64,000 nt of DNA from [Flexibacter] sp. ATCC 35103. GTDB taxonomy: Bacteria; Bacteroidota; Bacteroidia; Flavobacteriales; Flavobacteriaceae. The notes beneath the pieces are model-generated. The model saw only the letters and a list, made by a program, of their open reading frames with translations, searched no databases and was not told the origin of the DNA. The stretch lies in assembly GCF_001975985.1 (NCBI RefSeq), contig NZ_MTQF01000005.1:1-64000 (forward strand), read 5' to 3'. A program made the position numbers and the translations under genes. Below, in pieces: positions 25,188 through 34,725 of this stretch (its first letter is position 1; the number at the start of each line of letters is the position of its first letter).

Positions 25188-27743
25188 TTAGAAAGGATAA
25201 TTTATCCCAAAATTTAAAACCGAATGACCAAAATTGTATTCTTTGAACCAGCGGTCTCCCTTCTCATGCGCCGGATTATAAGTCTTAAAGCCTAAATCTA
25301 AACGAATAACAAAAAAGCTTAAATCGTAACGTAAACCAAATCCTGTACCCAAAGCAATTTCAGCTAAATCGTTTAAGTTGTTAAATTTTGCCTTGTCATC
25401 AATCACATTATCGAGCACATTCCAGATATTTCCGGCATCTGCAAAGATCGCTCCCTTCACATCTCCAAAGATTTTGAAACGAAATTCGGCACTCATGGCA
25501 ATTTTCATATTTGCCTCGTTAAAATCGTTTACCGCGTTTGTGCTTCCCGGTCCTAAAGCATAAGGCTGCCATCCGCGGTTATCATTTGAACCTCCGGAAT
25601 AGTAACTTCGTGAAAACGGAATGTAATTTGAATTGCCAAACGGAATTGCGATACCAAAAAAGCTTCTTACGGCTAATACTTTTTCTTTTCCAAAATCCCA
25701 GTGTTTAATATAATCAAATTCGGTTTTTATATATTCAGAATATTCTAAGTTAAATATATCATAGTTGCCATTTGCATTTTTTGGAAGATTTGCTATACTT
25801 GAAACAGCAGATAATAAAGTACCTGCAGATTCTATCTTGGTTTTAAACTGATAAAAAGTATTATCAGCAAGATCTTTTTTAGTGGTTTTAGTAAAAGTAT
25901 AACTTGTTGCTAAAATAAAGTCATTTTCGGTCAGACGTACCCTTCTTTCTTCGATACTTTCGACATCTTTATAATCAGGATCTCCCGGCTGCAAAGCGGT
26001 TTGATTGGTTAATACCTGATTTGTAAAATTAGCAGTTCCGTCAGGGATTTTTAAATTTTGATTTGCGTCAAGATTTTCTGCGTCAGTATTATAAGTATTT
26101 GCAATACCATTTAACTCATTATAAGAAGATGTATAAACTTTAAAGTAGTTATTTGGATTTAAATTTCGAACAAATTGAGCATTTAGTAATTCTAATTTTG
26201 CCGTATTGTTTCGTTTAGGAGACCAGTTATAAGAGATTCCACCAGTAAAATTCTCTTTGTCCAGACCAATATTTCTTTGCTTAGAGAAACCTCCCGAAAT
26301 ACTTGTGGAAGGAATCATTCTTTTTGGAATAATTTTTTCAGTTCCAAAAGGCAATAATATCCTTGGAAAATTCAGTTTTAAATCGACACCATATTCTGAT
26401 ACGTTAAAGAAATTATCATTTGGGTTGGCCATATCTTTTGAAGAACCAATGTTTAAACGGGTAGAAATCTCGAGAGTTTCAGCCCTGTTAAATACGTTTC
26501 TAATAGTTTCAGAAATACTTGCTCCAATTCCAAAATCCTGAATGTTAGAATGTGTTACGTCAAAAGTAGCTCCAAAACTATATTTTTTTCTTGGCGTTAA
26601 ATAAACATTTGCAATCAAGGATTGCGCGGTAGAATCGCGTTTATCTACTTCATATTGAATCGAAGGATAATTAAAGATTTTTAAATTATTTAAATATCGG
26701 GAAGAAAGAGTCGTTCTGGTGTCAGAAAAAGTGCTTCCCTTATTAATAAAGATAGCATCAGTAATAGCTCTTGGTTTGTATTTTAGTTTTTTGTAACTGT
26801 ATAAATTAAAGTTGTTATAAGTCGTACTATCCGCAATTTTTGCCTTTGCATTTGCAGGAGAATAATCCGTGTAAATGTTTACATCGCTTATTTTATATAA
26901 TTTAAAAGGCTCCGTTCTGCTGGAGTCTCTTTCCTGAATATTGTTGTTATTTACAATCAGCGTTACATCGGCTTTATTCTTTTTACCTATAGTATCAATA
27001 TCAAAAGTAACATAAGTAGGCTGGAAAAAATAAGCACCGTGGTTTCTAAAATAGGTAGTAAGGCGGTTTTTTTCCTCTTCAAAATCAGCTGTTTTATATT
27101 GTTTTCCGGTTTTTAAAAATGATGGTTCATTGTTGTTTTTATATAATGAATCCAAAGCCGGAGTCATGATATTTGTTTTTATAGTGTCAAGGGTATATGC
27201 CGGACCAGTTGTAATAAGATAATTTATTTTAGCTTTTTTTCTGGCAACACTATCAATGCTGTAATCTGTAGCAACATTAAAATAACCATTATTAAAATAG
27301 TAGAACTTTAAACGCAAAAGAGATTTTTTTGTTTTTGCGGTATCGATAATTACAGGAGGCTCGCCTGTATTTTTTAAGAACTCATTAATTCCTTTATTTA
27401 TAAAAGACTGCCCAAGTCTGTCTACTTGTTTTGCAGATAAAATTTTTGCCTGTCGCTCATATAAACCCGGATGATTTTTAAATTTTGCCTGATAAGTAGA
27501 ATCTGGATTTAAATTGGCTAAATTGTATAAATTTAAACGTAAACGGTATCCTAACAGAGTACCATTTGGTTTTTGGTACATTTGGTTAGAGGCTATTTCA
27601 TCATTGGTTTGCTTTCCGTTTACCAGAATATTGTTTTTAACGAGAAGGTTTTTTCCATCAGGAACTCTTTTTACAGCATTACAACCGCAAATAAATATTG
27701 CTATTAGAATAAATGCTGTTATTTTTGTGGAATTCTTTTTCAA
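25188..27743 (-). CDS. tamL: TamL-type outer membrane lipoprotein (BamA/TamA superfamily)
   Basis: 851 residues. A lipoprotein signal with lipobox at C20 or C21 (IFICGCN), then POTRA-like repeats (about 30-330) and a C-terminal 16-strand Omp85 barrel (about 380-851) ending in the aromatic VLNFGINYPF. The lipobox separates this Bacteroidota TamA-like protein (TamL) from BamA. Probably acts with a TamB homologue in outer membrane assembly or lipid transport. The start follows a -7 box TACTTTTG on the minus strand (27764-27771). Divergent from the SpoU methyltransferase gene. Confidence 0.9.
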   Translation of the reverse strand: MKKNSTKITAFILIAIFICGCNAVKRVPDGKNLLVKNNILVNGKQTNDEIASNQMYQKPNGTLLGYRLRLNLYNLANLNPDSTYQAKFKNHPGLYERQAKILSAKQVDRLGQSFINKGINEFLKNTGEPPVIIDTAKTKKSLLRLKFYYFNNGYFNVATDYSIDSVARKKAKINYLITTGPAYTLDTIKTNIMTPALDSLYKNNNEPSFLKTGKQYKTADFEEEKNRLTTYFRNHGAYFFQPTYVTFDIDTIGKKNKADVTLIVNNNNIQERDSSRTEPFKLYKISDVNIYTDYSPANAKAKIADSTTYNNFNLYSYKKLKYKPRAITDAIFINKGSTFSDTRTTLSSRYLNNLKIFNYPSIQYEVDKRDSTAQSLIANVYLTPRKKYSFGATFDVTHSNIQDFGIGASISETIRNVFNRAETLEISTRLNIGSSKDMANPNDNFFNVSEYGVDLKLNFPRILLPFGTEKIIPKRMIPSTSISGGFSKQRNIGLDKENFTGGISYNWSPKRNNTAKLELLNAQFVRNLNPNNYFKVYTSSYNELNGIANTYNTDAENLDANQNLKIPDGTANFTNQVLTNQTALQPGDPDYKDVESIEERRVRLTENDFILATSYTFTKTTKKDLADNTFYQFKTKIESAGTLLSAVSSIANLPKNANGNYDIFNLEYSEYIKTEFDYIKHWDFGKEKVLAVRSFFGIAIPFGNSNYIPFSRSYYSGGSNDNRGWQPYALGPGSTNAVNDFNEANMKIAMSAEFRFKIFGDVKGAIFADAGNIWNVLDNVIDDKAKFNNLNDLAEIALGTGFGLRYDLSFFVIRLDLGFKTYNPAHEKGDRWFKEYNFGHSVLNFGINYPF

Positions 27744-27780
27744 GTGTTCTTAAATATTTAATTCAAAAGTACATTATTTT

Positions 27781-28509
27781 ATGGTTAGTAAAAACCAAAT
27801 AAAACTTATCTCAGGTTTACATCAAAAAAAGCAACGTTTTGCAAATCAATTATTTTTTGCCGAAGGGGTAAAAGTAATTCAGGAATTGTTGTTATCCAAT
27901 TTTGAATTAGAGCATTTATACACGACTCTAAATGATTTTGAAGAGGTTCATTCTTCAAAACGTACGCTTATTAATGAGCAGGAACTTAAAAAAATAAGTG
28001 CCTTATCAACTCCAAATTCATGTTTGGCGGTTTTTAAAATCCCGTCCGAAAATAAAATAATCAATTCGGGTTTGATTTTGGCTTTAGACGATATTCGCGA
28101 TCCAGGAAATTTAGGAACGATTTTACGTCTTTGTGACTGGTTTGGAATCAAGCAAATTATCTGCTCAAAAGAAACTGTCGATATTTATAATCCAAAAGTA
28201 GTGCAGGCGACAATGGGGTCGATTGCAAGGGTAAATGTGAATTATGTTGATTTGAAAAGTTTTATTGCAGAAACTAATCTTCCCGTTTTTGGAACTTTTA
28301 TGGACGGAGATAACATTTACCAATCTAATTTACCTCAAAACGGCATCATTATTATGGGTAACGAAGCCAACGGGATTTCATTAGAAATTGAAAAAATGGT
28401 TACAAGCCGACTTACAATTCCAAGGTTTGGAGAGCTGCAAAAAACGGAAAGTTTAAACGTAGCTACCGCAACTGCAATTATTCTTAGTGAATTTAAACGA
28501 AATACTTAG
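27781..28509 (+). CDS. TrmH/SpoU family RNA 2'-O-methyltransferase
   Basis: 242 residues. N-terminal substrate-binding domain (about 10-75: KQRFANQLFFAEGVKVIQELL) and a SPOUT knot (about 95-242). The three family motifs are LDDIRDPGNLGTILRLCDW, then IIMGNEANGIS and the closing IPRFGELQKTESLNVATATAI. It methylates rRNA or tRNA ribose with SAM. The specific target is not predictable from sequence. Only 9 bp separates its stop from that of the convergent porT gene, and no terminator is visible between them. Confidence 0.92.
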   Translation: MVSKNQIKLISGLHQKKQRFANQLFFAEGVKVIQELLLSNFELEHLYTTLNDFEEVHSSKRTLINEQELKKISALSTPNSCLAVFKIPSENKIINSGLILALDDIRDPGNLGTILRLCDWFGIKQIICSKETVDIYNPKVVQATMGSIARVNVNYVDLKSFIAETNLPVFGTFMDGDNIYQSNLPQNGIIIMGNEANGISLEIEKMVTSRLTIPRFGELQKTESLNVATATAIILSEFKRNT

Positions 28510-28518
28510 GATTTTGTT

Positions 28519-29232
28519 TTAATGAAAAGTGAAATTTATTAAAATTGCCCTTGATTTCATTGAATCAATGTTTCCTGTCCACGGGCTTGGTCCATTTGCC
28601 GGATTGTCCCGAATTAATTCATCTGTAATACCAAACATACCTCGAATAGAAGGAGAAAATATGAAGTATTCAGAGAAAATATCAATTCCAAAACCAAGCT
28701 CATAAGCCGCAGTCCATTGTTTTACCCTGAATTTACCCTCGAAATTATCATCTTTTGATTTCGAATTACTAGATAAATTTAATGTAGTAGACATTCCTCC
28801 AACTAAATACGGACGGATATTTCCGGTACGCAAAGAAGAGAATTTCAACAATAAAGGAAAATGGATATAAGTACTGTTTACTTCTCTCAAATAGTCTTTT
28901 TCAAGAGCCAGGTTTGGATAATACAAATCGCGTTTTGTGTAGTATAAACCTGGTTCAAAACGAAGATTAATATATTCCTGTAATCTTAAATCAGCGACAA
29001 CACCAACATTAAAACCGGTAGTCTTTTTTACCTGAATATCCTGAGCAGGATTTTTATAGTCAAATTTAAAATCGAAACTATTAAATCCCAAGTAATATCC
29101 AAAATACAGGCGCTGTTTTTGCCAGTTTTCAAGATTTATAATTGGATCCTTGCTAAACATGCTTTTAGCAAATTGAGAATATCCTTGCGTCGTCGTTAAG
29201 ACTAATAAAATTAAGACTACAGTTTTTTTCAT
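28519..29232 (-). CDS. porT: Type IX secretion system protein PorT
   Basis: 237 residues from the ATG at 29232, chosen because the signal peptide (MKKTVVLILLVLTTTQGYSQ) begins there and the start lies 1 bp after the ubiE stop. Eight-stranded outer membrane barrel (PorT family) with YFGYYLGFNSFDFKF, the FEPGLYYTKRDL segment and a terminal aromatic ILINFTFH. Essential component of the Bacteroidota T9SS, required for gliding motility and secretion of proteins with C-terminal sorting domains. Co-transcribed with ubiE, an arrangement that I recall from F. johnsoniae (where it is called sprT). Confidence 0.92.
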   Translation of the reverse strand: MKKTVVLILLVLTTTQGYSQFAKSMFSKDPIINLENWQKQRLYFGYYLGFNSFDFKFDYKNPAQDIQVKKTTGFNVGVVADLRLQEYINLRFEPGLYYTKRDLYYPNLALEKDYLREVNSTYIHFPLLLKFSSLRTGNIRPYLVGGMSTTLNLSSNSKSKDDNFEGKFRVKQWTAAYELGFGIDIFSEYFIFSPSIRGMFGITDELIRDNPANGPSPWTGNIDSMKSRAILINFTFH

Positions 29233-29233
29233 A

Positions 29234-29965
29234 CTATTTTTTAGATGCAGAATAAATTGTTGCGACACCAAAAGTTTGAGGCATAGCCACAACATCTATA
29301 AACCCAATTTTTCTCAAAATATTGTTCAGGGCTTCTCCATAAGGAAAAACAGCAGCAGATTCAGACAAATACCCATAAGCAGAATTGTCTTTAGAAAACA
29401 ATTTCCCGATGATTGGAAGTATGTTTTTGCTGTAAAATTTATAGCCTTGTTTATAAGGTGTTTTGTCCGGTACAGATGTTTCCAGAATAACAAAAACTCC
29501 GTTTGGCTTTAAGACTCTCAAAATTTCAGCAAATCCTTTTTCTAAATTCTCGAAATTCCTAACGCCAAAACCAACTGTTATAGCATCAAAATAATTGTCG
29601 CCAAAAGGTATGTTTTCTGAGTCTCCCAGAACTAAATCAATAGTGTTTGCTAATTTTTTTTCTTCAACTTTCTTTTTTCCAACTTCAAGCATTCCTGCAG
29701 AAATATCCAGGCCAATTATCTTTTCGGCATTCGTTTGTGCCATTAAAATGGCTAAGTCACCAGTTCCCGTTGCAATATCAAGAATGATCTTGGGCTTTTT
29801 ATCTGAAACAATTTTTAGTACTTTTTTTCGCCACTTAATGTCAATTCCAAATGAAATTACACGATTCAAATTGTCATAGTTCCCAGAGATGTTATCAAAC
29901 ATTTGGGCAACTTGCTCTTTTTTACCTAAAGAAGAGTCTTTATATGGGGTTATTTTTTCAGACAT
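29234..29965 (-). CDS. ubiE: Demethylmenaquinone methyltransferase UbiE/MenG
   Basis: 243 residues. Class I SAM-dependent methyltransferase. SAM motif [15 protein letters not shown], then [13 protein letters not shown], the UbiE signatures [20 protein letters not shown] and [14 protein letters not shown], and [14 protein letters not shown]-methylates demethylmenaquinone in the last step of menaquinone synthesis, the likely quinone of this group. A -7 box TATATTTG (minus strand 29980-29987) is just upstream. Operon with porT. Confidence 0.95.
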   Translation of the reverse strand: MSEKITPYKDSSLGKKEQVAQMFDNISGNYDNLNRVISFGIDIKWRKKVLKIVSDKKPKIILDIATGTGDLAILMAQTNAEKIIGLDISAGMLEVGKKKVEEKKLANTIDLVLGDSENIPFGDNYFDAITVGFGVRNFENLEKGFAEILRVLKPNGVFVILETSVPDKTPYKQGYKFYSKNILPIIGKLFSKDNSAYGYLSESAAVFPYGEALNNILRKIGFIDVVAMPQTFGVATIYSASKK

Positions 29966-30541
29966 TTTTTTTATTTACGCAAATATAATACAATCTGACT
30001 TAACTGTAATTGAGTTTTTTAATTTGTAAATAAATGTTTTAGGCAAAGGTTCGTAATTGGTTATTGAATTTTTATTTTTTGGCTATCACCAGAAGTAGGT
30101 ATCACTAAAAAATCACTGAAAGTGGGTATTGTGGGATGCCTATTTTATAGCCAACTTTGCCTCAGTTAAAAGAAAAATTTTAATGATTGATGGAATAATA
30201 GGCTAAATCAAATGAATACTTTTTTGCACTGGTAATTTCATTTGTTCTGAAGTAGTTTTGAAAGTATTGTTCTTGGGGCCAATACTCTTTTTTAAAGTGC
30301 GAAATACGTTCTTAGGATTAAATTTGTTTTTGGAAATTTTAATTTTCTTGCCTTTAATATCTTAGTGGTATTTGTTATTAAAGGCGCTTTTGAGATTCGT
30401 TCTCAAATAACATTAAATGTTATTCAGTTATTCAAATGTTTCTAACATTTGTGATTTTTTTTACCAAAACTATTTCTGGAATAAGTCAGATCTAAAAGTC
30501 AATCGTTTTTTAAAAAACATCCTTCACAAGAGGATGTTTTT
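29966..30541. other. 576-bp intergenic region with a large imperfect stem
   Basis: No coding region seen in six frames. It holds the ubiE promoter box (29980-29987), a nested inverted repeat at 30042-30161, and the folA terminator at the right end. The remaining 350 bases (30162-30511) are AT-rich without a recognisable element, and may be a decayed gene or mobile element. Confidence 0.6.
30042..30161. repeat. Nested inverted repeat, possible structured RNA or element remnant
   Basis: The contiguous right arm ATAGCCAA-CTTTGCC (30147-30161) pairs with TTGGCTAT (30079-30086) and, beyond a 30-base bulge, with GGCAAAG (30042-30048). The enclosed loop contains similar short units (AGGTATCAC, GTGGGTATT). 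Confidence 0.45.
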
Positions 30542-30542
30542 T
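30512..30542 (-). terminator. Terminator of folA
   Basis: CATCCT / AGGATG stem with flanking A and T tracts (30512-30523, 30531-30542), directly after the folA stop. Confidence 0.8.
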
Positions 30543-31024
30543 TATTTCCTGATGTAGGTTTCGTAAGTATAATCATAAAGATGCTTATCATCTTTAAGGT
30601 TTTCTTCAGATTCTACAAGCTGCCATTCGTTATTATTAATTTTAGGAAAAAAAGTATCAGCTTCAAAAGTATGATGCACTTTAGTGATTTCTATGATATC
30701 AGTGTAAGGCAAAGCCAGATTATAAATTTCTCCTCCGCCAATAATGTATGAATCTTCATTTTCAGGACATGCAGCAATTGCATTTTCGATACTGTCAACC
30801 ACAATGCAACCTTCCGGATTGTAATCCTTTTGACGCGTTATTATCACGTGAACTCTGTTAGGAAGTGGTTTTGGAAAGCTTTCAAAAGTTTTTCTTCCCA
30901 TAATGATGTGATGATTCGTTGTAAGCGATTTGAATCTCTTAAAATCATTTGGTAAATGCCAAACCAATTCATTGTTTTTTCCAAGTGCGTTATTTTCGGC
31001 AACAGCCGCTATCATTATAATCAT
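30542..31024 (-). CDS. folA: Dihydrofolate reductase
   Basis: 160 residues, standard length. NADPH-dependent reduction of dihydrofolate. Visible: IAAVAENNALGKNNELVWHLPNDFKRFK (substrate Asp in LPNDF, described in parts), IIMGRKTFESFP, YIIGGGEIYNLAL and DTFFP. Produces tetrahydrofolate consumed by ThyA, encoded about 0.9 kb away on the same strand; 12 bp after the 2TM gene, with which it probably forms an operon. M4 is an alternative start. Confidence 0.96.
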   Translation of the reverse strand: MIIMIAAVAENNALGKNNELVWHLPNDFKRFKSLTTNHHIIMGRKTFESFPKPLPNRVHVIITRQKDYNPEGCIVVDSIENAIAACPENEDSYIIGGGEIYNLALPYTDIIEITKVHHTFEADTFFPKINNNEWQLVESEENLKDDKHLYDYTYETYIRK

Positions 31025-31036
31025 GGTATTCTAAAA

Positions 31037-31381
31037 CTAAATTTTATTTTCAGTATCCTCATTTATTCTGGATTCTAATTGACTAATTCTTTTTTGCTGC
31101 AAAGCAACAAGTCGGTCAATTTGTTCTCTTTCCCATTTTTTATTCATGAACCTGTCTGTGATATATACCTTTATAAAATGCAAAATAAAGATAAAGAACC
31201 ATATTGTGATGGCCCAAATACACCAGTTTTGTTCTGTGTTAGCCCCAAAACCAAAAAATCTATTGGCAATAAATATAAATAGACTTCCTAGGAGAAAAAG
31301 TACAAAATGAAAATACAGGATTTTTTTTTGTCTAAGTCTTCTTCGGGCATATTCGTATTGTTCGTGCACTTCTTTTTCCAT
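31037..31381 (-). CDS. 2TM domain-containing protein
   Basis: 114 residues. Two membrane helices (about 22-42 and 54-74) flanked by basic segments (YARRRLRQKK before, TDRFMNKKWEREQIDRL after) and a C-terminal coiled coil. This is the 2TM domain common in Flavobacteriia, usually free-standing or fused to LytTR/sensor proteins. Function unknown. Between thyA and folA on the same strand. Confidence 0.85.
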   Translation of the reverse strand: MEKEVHEQYEYARRRLRQKKILYFHFVLFLLGSLFIFIANRFFGFGANTEQNWCIWAITIWFFIFILHFIKVYITDRFMNKKWEREQIDRLVALQQKRISQLESRINEDTENKI

Positions 31382-31618
31382 AAGATTTAAATGAGGTTAT
31401 AAAGTTAAAATTTATTTTGTAATCACCCTATTTAGATTCTGTAATATTTCGTCTAAAATAGACAGGGAGTTTTAAATTCAAAATTTTAACGGGCTTTATT
31501 TATTGATATATCTAAAAAAATAATTTGTTTTTGATATTATCACAAATCGGATGTGAAGATATCAAAAGTTCATGTGAATTTCTGTAATTTAGTATATAAA
31601 TCTAAAAACTAAATAGTT

Positions 31619-31915
31619 ATGTCTTTGAAGAAACAATTTATTAAAACAAAGCCGGTTTGTAAGGTAACATTCTCTATAGATGCTAAAGACGCAAATTCGG
31701 CAGCGGTTGTTGGTGATTTTAACAACTGGAATATTGAAGAAGGAACTTTGAGTAAGTTAAAAAACGGTACTTTTAAAGCTACTTATGACTTGGTTAAAGA
31801 TGCAATTTACGAGTTTAAATACGTAATTGATGGAAGTTATGTTAATGATCCGGAGGCAGATTCATATAAATGGAATGATTTTGCCGGAAGTGAAAATAGT
31901 GTATTAGTTGTGTAA
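31619..31915 (+). CDS. CBM48/AMPK-type glycogen-binding domain protein
   Basis: 98 residues consisting only of an early-set carbohydrate-binding module: VTFSIDAKDANSAAVVGDFNNWN, GTFKATYDLVKDAIYEFKYVIDG and a terminal SENSVLVV, as in the beta subunit of AMP kinase and isoamylase N-domains. No signal peptide, so it is cytoplasmic. Probably binds glycogen or starch-like glucan and may tether a partner enzyme. Alone on the plus strand in a minus-strand neighbourhood, with its own terminator. Confidence 0.85.
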   Translation: MSLKKQFIKTKPVCKVTFSIDAKDANSAAVVGDFNNWNIEEGTLSKLKNGTFKATYDLVKDAIYEFKYVIDGSYVNDPEADSYKWNDFAGSENSVLVV

Positions 31916-31929
31916 AAGAGACTATAAAA

Positions 31930-31960
31930 AAATCCGCTTAATTCATTAAGCGGATTTTTT
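31930..31960. terminator. Shared terminator of the CBM48 gene and thyA
   Basis: 12-bp stem AAATCCGCTTAA / TTAAGCGGATTT with a 4-base loop and A and T tracts on both sides, in a 51-bp gap between convergent genes. Confidence 0.9.
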
Positions 31961-31966
31961 TATACT

Positions 31967-32818
31967 TTATACAGCAACACTTCCTTTTATTCCCGCATGC
32001 GGTTCATAATCAACAAGTGTGAAATCATTATAATCAAAATCAAAAATATTTTTGATCTTTGGATTTAAGATCATTTTTGGTAATGGTTTAGGCTCACGTG
32101 TTAATTGCAATTCTAATTGTTCAAAATGATTGTTGTAAATGTGTGCATCTCCAAATGTGTGAATGAATTCGCCATATTCTAAGTCGCAAACCTGAGCAAT
32201 CATCATGGTCAATAATGCATACGAAGCAATATTAAACGGAACTCCTAAAAATATATCAGCGCTTCGTTGATATAACTGGCAGGATAATTTTCCTTTTGTT
32301 TCTCCTTTTTCAAGGTCCGGACTACTTACATAAAACTGAAAAAAGGCATGGCAAGGAGGTAAGGCTGCTTTATTATTAGCTACGTTTTCTTCAAATGATT
32401 TTTTTGTATCCGGTAAAACCGATGGATTCCAGGCCGAAACCAACATTCTTCGGCTGTTTGGGTTAGTTTTTAGTTCTGTAATCAATTCAGAGATCTGATC
32501 GATTTCTTCACTATTCCAATTACGCCATTGATGTCCGTAAACAGGTCCTAAATCTCCATTAGAATCTGCCCAGGCATCCCAGATTTTCACTCCGTTTTCC
32601 TGAAGATATTTTATGTTTGTATCGCCTTTTAAAAACCAAAGCAATTCGTAAATGATCGATTTTAAGTGTAATTTTTTGGTTGTAACCATTGGGAAACCTT
32701 CACTTAAATCAAAACGCATTTGGTAGCCAAAAACACTTTTGGTTCCTGTTCCTGTTCTATCTCCTTTTTGACAACCGTTTTCTAAAACATGTTGTACTAA
32801 ATCTAAGTATTGCTTCAT
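31967..32818 (-). CDS. thyA: Thymidylate synthase
   Basis: 283 residues. Makes dTMP from dUMP and methylene-tetrahydrofolate. Visible: phosphate-binding Arg in [10 protein letters not shown], the [11 protein letters not shown] segment, [10 protein letters not shown], catalytic C156 in [12 protein letters not shown], and the dUMP-binding [20 protein letters not shown]. Compared with E. coli it has an insertion of about ten residues ([11 protein letters not shown]) just before the catalytic Cys. With folA nearby it completes the folate/dTMP cycle. Confidence 0.97.
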   Translation of the reverse strand: MKQYLDLVQHVLENGCQKGDRTGTGTKSVFGYQMRFDLSEGFPMVTTKKLHLKSIIYELLWFLKGDTNIKYLQENGVKIWDAWADSNGDLGPVYGHQWRNWNSEEIDQISELITELKTNPNSRRMLVSAWNPSVLPDTKKSFEENVANNKAALPPCHAFFQFYVSSPDLEKGETKGKLSCQLYQRSADIFLGVPFNIASYALLTMMIAQVCDLEYGEFIHTFGDAHIYNNHFEQLELQLTREPKPLPKMILNPKIKNIFDFDYNDFTLVDYEPHAGIKGSVAV

Positions 32819-32820
32819 AG

Positions 32821-32872
32821 TTGTTTATTCGGTTATTCGTTGGATTGTTTAATCGATTAACCGAATAAACAA
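32821..32872. repeat. 15-bp perfect inverted repeat between thyA and the bifunctional nuclease gene
   Basis: TTGTTTATTCGGTTA (32821-32835) and its exact reverse complement (32858-32872), loop 22 bases. It starts 2 bp before the thyA ATG, so in RNA it would sit next to or over the ribosome binding region. Flavobacterial intergenic repeats of the type TTATTCGGTTATTCG are common, so it may be a repeat and not a regulator. Confidence 0.55.
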
Positions 32873-32894
32873 ATTCACGATTAAACAATAAGAA

Positions 32895-33518
32895 TTATCT
32901 TTTTGAGATTTCGTCTCTGATTTTAGCCGCTTTTTCATAGTCTTCCTGAGAAACAGCCTGATCTAAAAGTTCATTTAGTTCTTGCAAACTATGTTTAGCA
33001 TAGACATCTCCGGATTGATTGCTTTCTTCTTCATGACCAAAAGTTTCCGGATTAGAAAGCACATCATCAATTTCCTGAGAACCCTGATCTGTCTCGGCAG
33101 TATTTGATTTTAAATAAATACCTGCTTTGTCTAAAATGTTTTTATAAGTAAAAATTGGAGCGTTGAAACGTAGCGCTAATGCAATGGCATCAGACGTTCT
33201 CGCATCAATAATTTCTTCGATTTTGTCTCTTTCACAAATTAAACTGGAATAAAAAACACCGTCAACAAGTTTGTGAATAATCACTTGTTTTACGACAATA
33301 TCAAATCTTTCTGCAAAGTTTTTAAATAGATCGTGTGTTAGCGGGCGTGGAGGTTTAATCTCTTTTTCTAAAGCAATAGCAATTGACTGGGCTTCAAAAG
33401 CGCCAATAACAATTGGTAATTTTCTTTCGCCATCAACTTCATTCAAAATTAAGGCATAAGCGCCATTTTGAGTTTGACTGTATGAAATTCCTTTTATGGA
33501 TAATTTTACTAGACTCAT
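32895..33518 (-). CDS. Bifunctional nuclease (DUF151) family protein with UVR domain
   Basis: 207 residues. N-terminal BFN/DUF151 domain (about 1-135: ALILNEVDGERKLPIVIGAFEAQSIA, HDLFKNFAERFDI, EIIDARTSDAIALALRFNAPI) and a C-terminal UVR motif (about 172-207: LNELLDQAVSQEDYEKAAKIRDEI) joined by an acidic linker. Plant and bacterial members have been reported to act on DNA and RNA; a role here is inferred. The UVR motif suggests protein contacts of the UvrB/UvrC/ClpC type. Same strand as thyA. Confidence 0.9.
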   Translation of the reverse strand: MSLVKLSIKGISYSQTQNGAYALILNEVDGERKLPIVIGAFEAQSIAIALEKEIKPPRPLTHDLFKNFAERFDIVVKQVIIHKLVDGVFYSSLICERDKIEEIIDARTSDAIALALRFNAPIFTYKNILDKAGIYLKSNTAETDQGSQEIDDVLSNPETFGHEEESNQSGDVYAKHSLQELNELLDQAVSQEDYEKAAKIRDEISKR

Positions 33519-33609
33519 ATATGTGGGTAAAAAAGGGCAATTAATGCCTCATTTTAATACTTTTTTTGATTGGAAAATAAAGGTGCAATTTTAATCAAAA
33601 AATATGGAA

Positions 33610-33659
33610 CAAAAAAGCCACCTAAAGCAAAGATACGATTATCTTATTTTTAGGCAGCT
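33610..33659 (-). terminator. Terminator of etfBA
   Basis: On the minus strand AGC-CCTAAA / TTTAGG-GCT stem with a 2x2 internal loop, an inner AAGATA/TATCTT hairpin and a terminal U run (TTTTTTG). It lies 24 bp after the etfA stop. Confidence 0.7.
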
Positions 33660-33683
33660 ATATTTTTATAGAGAATTTTTAAA

Positions 33684-34652
33684 TTAAGAATGTTGTGCTT
33701 TGAAAGCTTTTAATTTCTCAATTAATTTAGGAACAATTTCAAAAGCATCTCCAACAACACCATAATCGGCCACTTTAAAGAAAGGAGCTTCCGGATCATT
33801 ATTGATAACCACTTTTACTTTTGATGAGTTAATACCCGCAATATGCTGAATTGCTCCAGAGATTCCTATTGCAATATATAAGTTAGTTGCAACAGGTTTT
33901 CCTGTTTGTCCAACGTGTTCGCTGTGAGGTCTCCATCCTAAATCAGATACTGGTTTAGAACATGCAGTTGCAGCTCCCAGAACTGCAGCTAAATCTTCAA
34001 CTAATCCCCAGTTTTCCGGACCTTTTAATCCGCGTCCTCCAGAAACTACGATATCAGCATCAGCAATAGATACTTTTCCGCTAACTTTTTCTACAGATTC
34101 TACTTTTACTCCAAAATCATTGTCACCAATTGATGGATTAAAATCTTCTTCAGATGCAGATCCTGCACTTTCGAAAATTCCGTAAGAGTTTTTGGCTAAA
34201 CCAAGAACTTTTATATCTGTATTGATTTCTGTAATATTGAAAGCCTTGTTTGAGAAAGCATTTCTTTTTACCTGAAAAGGTGAAGTGCTAACGGGTAATC
34301 CAACAACATTTGATGCGAAACCAGCGTTTAAAGCCACGGCAACTAATGATGAAAGATAAATACTGTCTGTAGTCGAAGAAAGTAAAACTACTTTTGTGCC
34401 TTCTTTTTCAGCAGCTTGTTTAATAACATCGGCGTAAGCCTTAGCTGTAAAACCTGCTAATTTATCGTTGGTTACTTTTAATACTTTATCAACTCCGTAT
34501 TTAGATAATTCGCTTACATCGCTAATGTTAACAGTTAAAGCGGTTACGGTTGTACCTAAAGTTTCTGCTACTTTTTTAGCATATGAAGCTAATTCAAAAG
34601 CAACTTTTTTAAATTTTCCTTCTGCAGATTCTGCATATATTAATATTGACAT
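33684..34652 (-). CDS. etfA: Electron transfer flavoprotein subunit alpha
   Basis: 322 residues from the ATG at 34652 (MSILIYAESAEGKFKK), preferred over the in-frame ATG at 34688, which would add 12 unusual residues. The C-terminal FAD domain has VVSGGRGLKGPENWGLVEDLAAVLGA, PHSEHVGQTGKPV and YIAIGISGAIQHIAGI. With EtfB it carries electrons from acyl-CoA dehydrogenases to the quinone pool. Operon etfB-etfA. Confidence 0.96.
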   Translation of the reverse strand: MSILIYAESAEGKFKKVAFELASYAKKVAETLGTTVTALTVNISDVSELSKYGVDKVLKVTNDKLAGFTAKAYADVIKQAAEKEGTKVVLLSSTTDSIYLSSLVAVALNAGFASNVVGLPVSTSPFQVKRNAFSNKAFNITEINTDIKVLGLAKNSYGIFESAGSASEEDFNPSIGDNDFGVKVESVEKVSGKVSIADADIVVSGGRGLKGPENWGLVEDLAAVLGAATACSKPVSDLGWRPHSEHVGQTGKPVATNLYIAIGISGAIQHIAGINSSKVKVVINNDPEAPFFKVADYGVVGDAFEIVPKLIEKLKAFKAQHS

Positions 34653-34725
34653 AATTTTTTTGTTTAAGTTTAAAGTTTTAGGTTTCAAGTTTGTAAACTG
34701 AAAACTGCGACTGAAAAACTGATTA

